DNA from: an uncultured Candidatus Saccharibacteria bacterium
GTDB lineage: Bacteria; Patescibacteriota; Saccharimonadia; Saccharimonadales; Saccharimonadaceae
Direction: 5' to 3'
NCBI GenBank assembly: GCA_938017675.1
Contig: CALIJB010000020.1
Location: 1 to 40,593 of the forward strand
DNA: 40,593 bases
The translations under genes were made by a program, and so were the position numbers. Positions 40,347 to 40,593 of the stretch are shown here, piece by piece. How positions within the stretch are numbered: the first letter of the stretch is position 1; each line of letters opens with the position of its first letter. The notes below the pieces were generated by a model. It saw nothing but the letters and a program-made list of their open reading frames with translations, did no database searches and was not told the origin of the DNA.

Positions 40347-40477
40347 AAACCCTCCCAACTCAAAAGGCTACTCCGTTGCACACAAACCAGAACAAGTCTA
40401 ATCTGTACGAAGTAGCCATTTGAGGCAAAGCCAATAAAAATGACCTGTTCTAATGATTTGTGTGCATTTTCATTATA
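40347..40477 (-). promoter_or_regulatory. Recombinase promoter and structured leader
   Basis: An extended -10 (TGGTATAAT, box at 40472-40477) starts transcription near 40465. In the minus RNA, segment a (40446-40466) pairs with a' (40377-40394) by 10+6 bp, and segment b (40407-40417) pairs with b' (40366-40376) by 11 bp with one G-U. The order a-b-a'-b' means a pseudoknot or two competing folds. The GGGAGG site lies just after b'. Confidence 0.5.
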
Positions 40478-40522
40478 CCACAAAGCGAACAACGCGAAGC
40501 GTGTCGGCTTCGAGCCGACCCG

Positions 40523-40551
40523 AACAAAAAGAACCACGCCGCAAGGCGTGG
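40523..40551 (-). terminator. Leftward terminator upstream of the recombinase
   Basis: CCACGCC (40534-40540), GCAA loop, GGCGTGG (40545-40551). On the minus strand TTCTTTTTG follows. It insulates the recombinase from transcription entering from the right. A second stem, GTCGGCT-TCG-AGCCGAC (40503-40519), lies between it and the promoter. Confidence 0.7.
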
Positions 40552-40554
40552 TAA

Positions 40555-40593
40555 TTTCTTAACTCCCCCCAGAAAAATTGCTGGTCGGCGCTG
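40555..40593 (-). repeat. Right arm of perfect 39-bp inverted repeat
   Basis: Reverse complement of 38832-38870. It runs to the last base of the window, so the full repeat may be longer. Confidence 0.95.

Noticed and set aside
38832..40593. The 39-bp repeats as ordinary attL/attR of an integrated element
   Set aside because: The arms are inverted, not direct, so they cannot be the two ends of a simple integration.
1..40593. CRISPR array, rRNA, tmRNA, RNase P RNA or prophage structural genes
   Set aside because: I looked for regular spaced repeats, known RNA cores and capsid/tail genes and saw none.
1..40593. Alternative genetic code (UGA as Gly) as in some CPR groups
   Set aside because: TGA is a clean stop for several well-defined genes, for example those ending at 7504, 6281 and 32679.

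Overview
The window looks like a chromosomal contig of a Patescibacteria (CPR) bacterium, most likely Candidatus Saccharibacteria (TM7). This rests on gene content rather than any search: SecE, NusG, uL11, bL33, SmpB and GltX of bacterial type; the standard code with TGA used as a stop; no amino-acid or nucleotide biosynthesis genes; surface proteins, a sortase and several glycosyltransferases; a GH57/GH15 glucan operon; a WhiB-like regulator; and a CPR-style large serine recombinase beside a tRNA. Coding density is high. Many genes have a TATAAT-like box only 6-10 nt before ATG, which implies leaderless mRNAs.

Layout. 1-3.6 kb: truncated tRNA-Thr, an unlisted 57-aa membrane protein, AlkD-like DNA repair protein, SGNH hydrolase, nitroreductase, SpoU methyltransferase, bL33. 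3.6-8.8 kb: leftward operon of GT4 glycosyltransferase, GH57, GH15 and a hypothetical protein, probably alpha-glucan storage and turnover. 8.9-14.8 kb: MscS channel, tRNA-Trp, a P-loop kinase with a YgjP-type metallopeptidase, histidine kinase, then secE-nusG-rplK and tRNA-Pro (no rplA). 14.8-18.8 kb: a G-tract region able to form two G-quadruplexes, a membrane protein, VanY-type carboxypeptidase, ABC-F ATPase, SmpB. 18.8-26.8 kb: glycosyltransferases, alpha/beta hydrolase, a hairpin-rich small membrane gene, ExoIII, a Gln/Pro/Tyr-rich membrane protein, an NnrD-like protein. 26.8-32.4 kb: cell-surface block with an LPXTG repeat protein, tRNA-Leu, a sortase, a PEGA/propeller protein and another membrane protein. 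32.4-38.7 kb: a coiled-coil gene overlapping gltX, a 286-codon hairpin-dense gene, WhiB-like protein, DUF3048 protein, histidine kinase and response regulator. 38.7-40.6 kb: tRNA-Glu and a serine recombinase bracketed by a perfect 39-bp inverted repeat that runs to the last base.

The strongest unexplained signals are these. (1) The gene at 34234-35094 carries a run of perfect inverted repeats, including 16-bp and 11-bp stems, and sits between a full sigma-70 promoter with an operator-like palindrome and a long 3' hairpin. (2) The recombinase unit has inverted, not direct, flanking repeats, and its coding frame runs through one repeat into the tRNA gene. (3) Its 5' leader has an a-b-a'-b' pairing topology, meaning a pseudoknot or a switch. 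(4) Two divergent genes at 20978/20999 share an overlapping -10 element and appear leaderless on both sides. The few genes with -35/-10 promoters and strong Shine-Dalgarno sites stand apart from the leaderless majority and include the accessory-looking ones.
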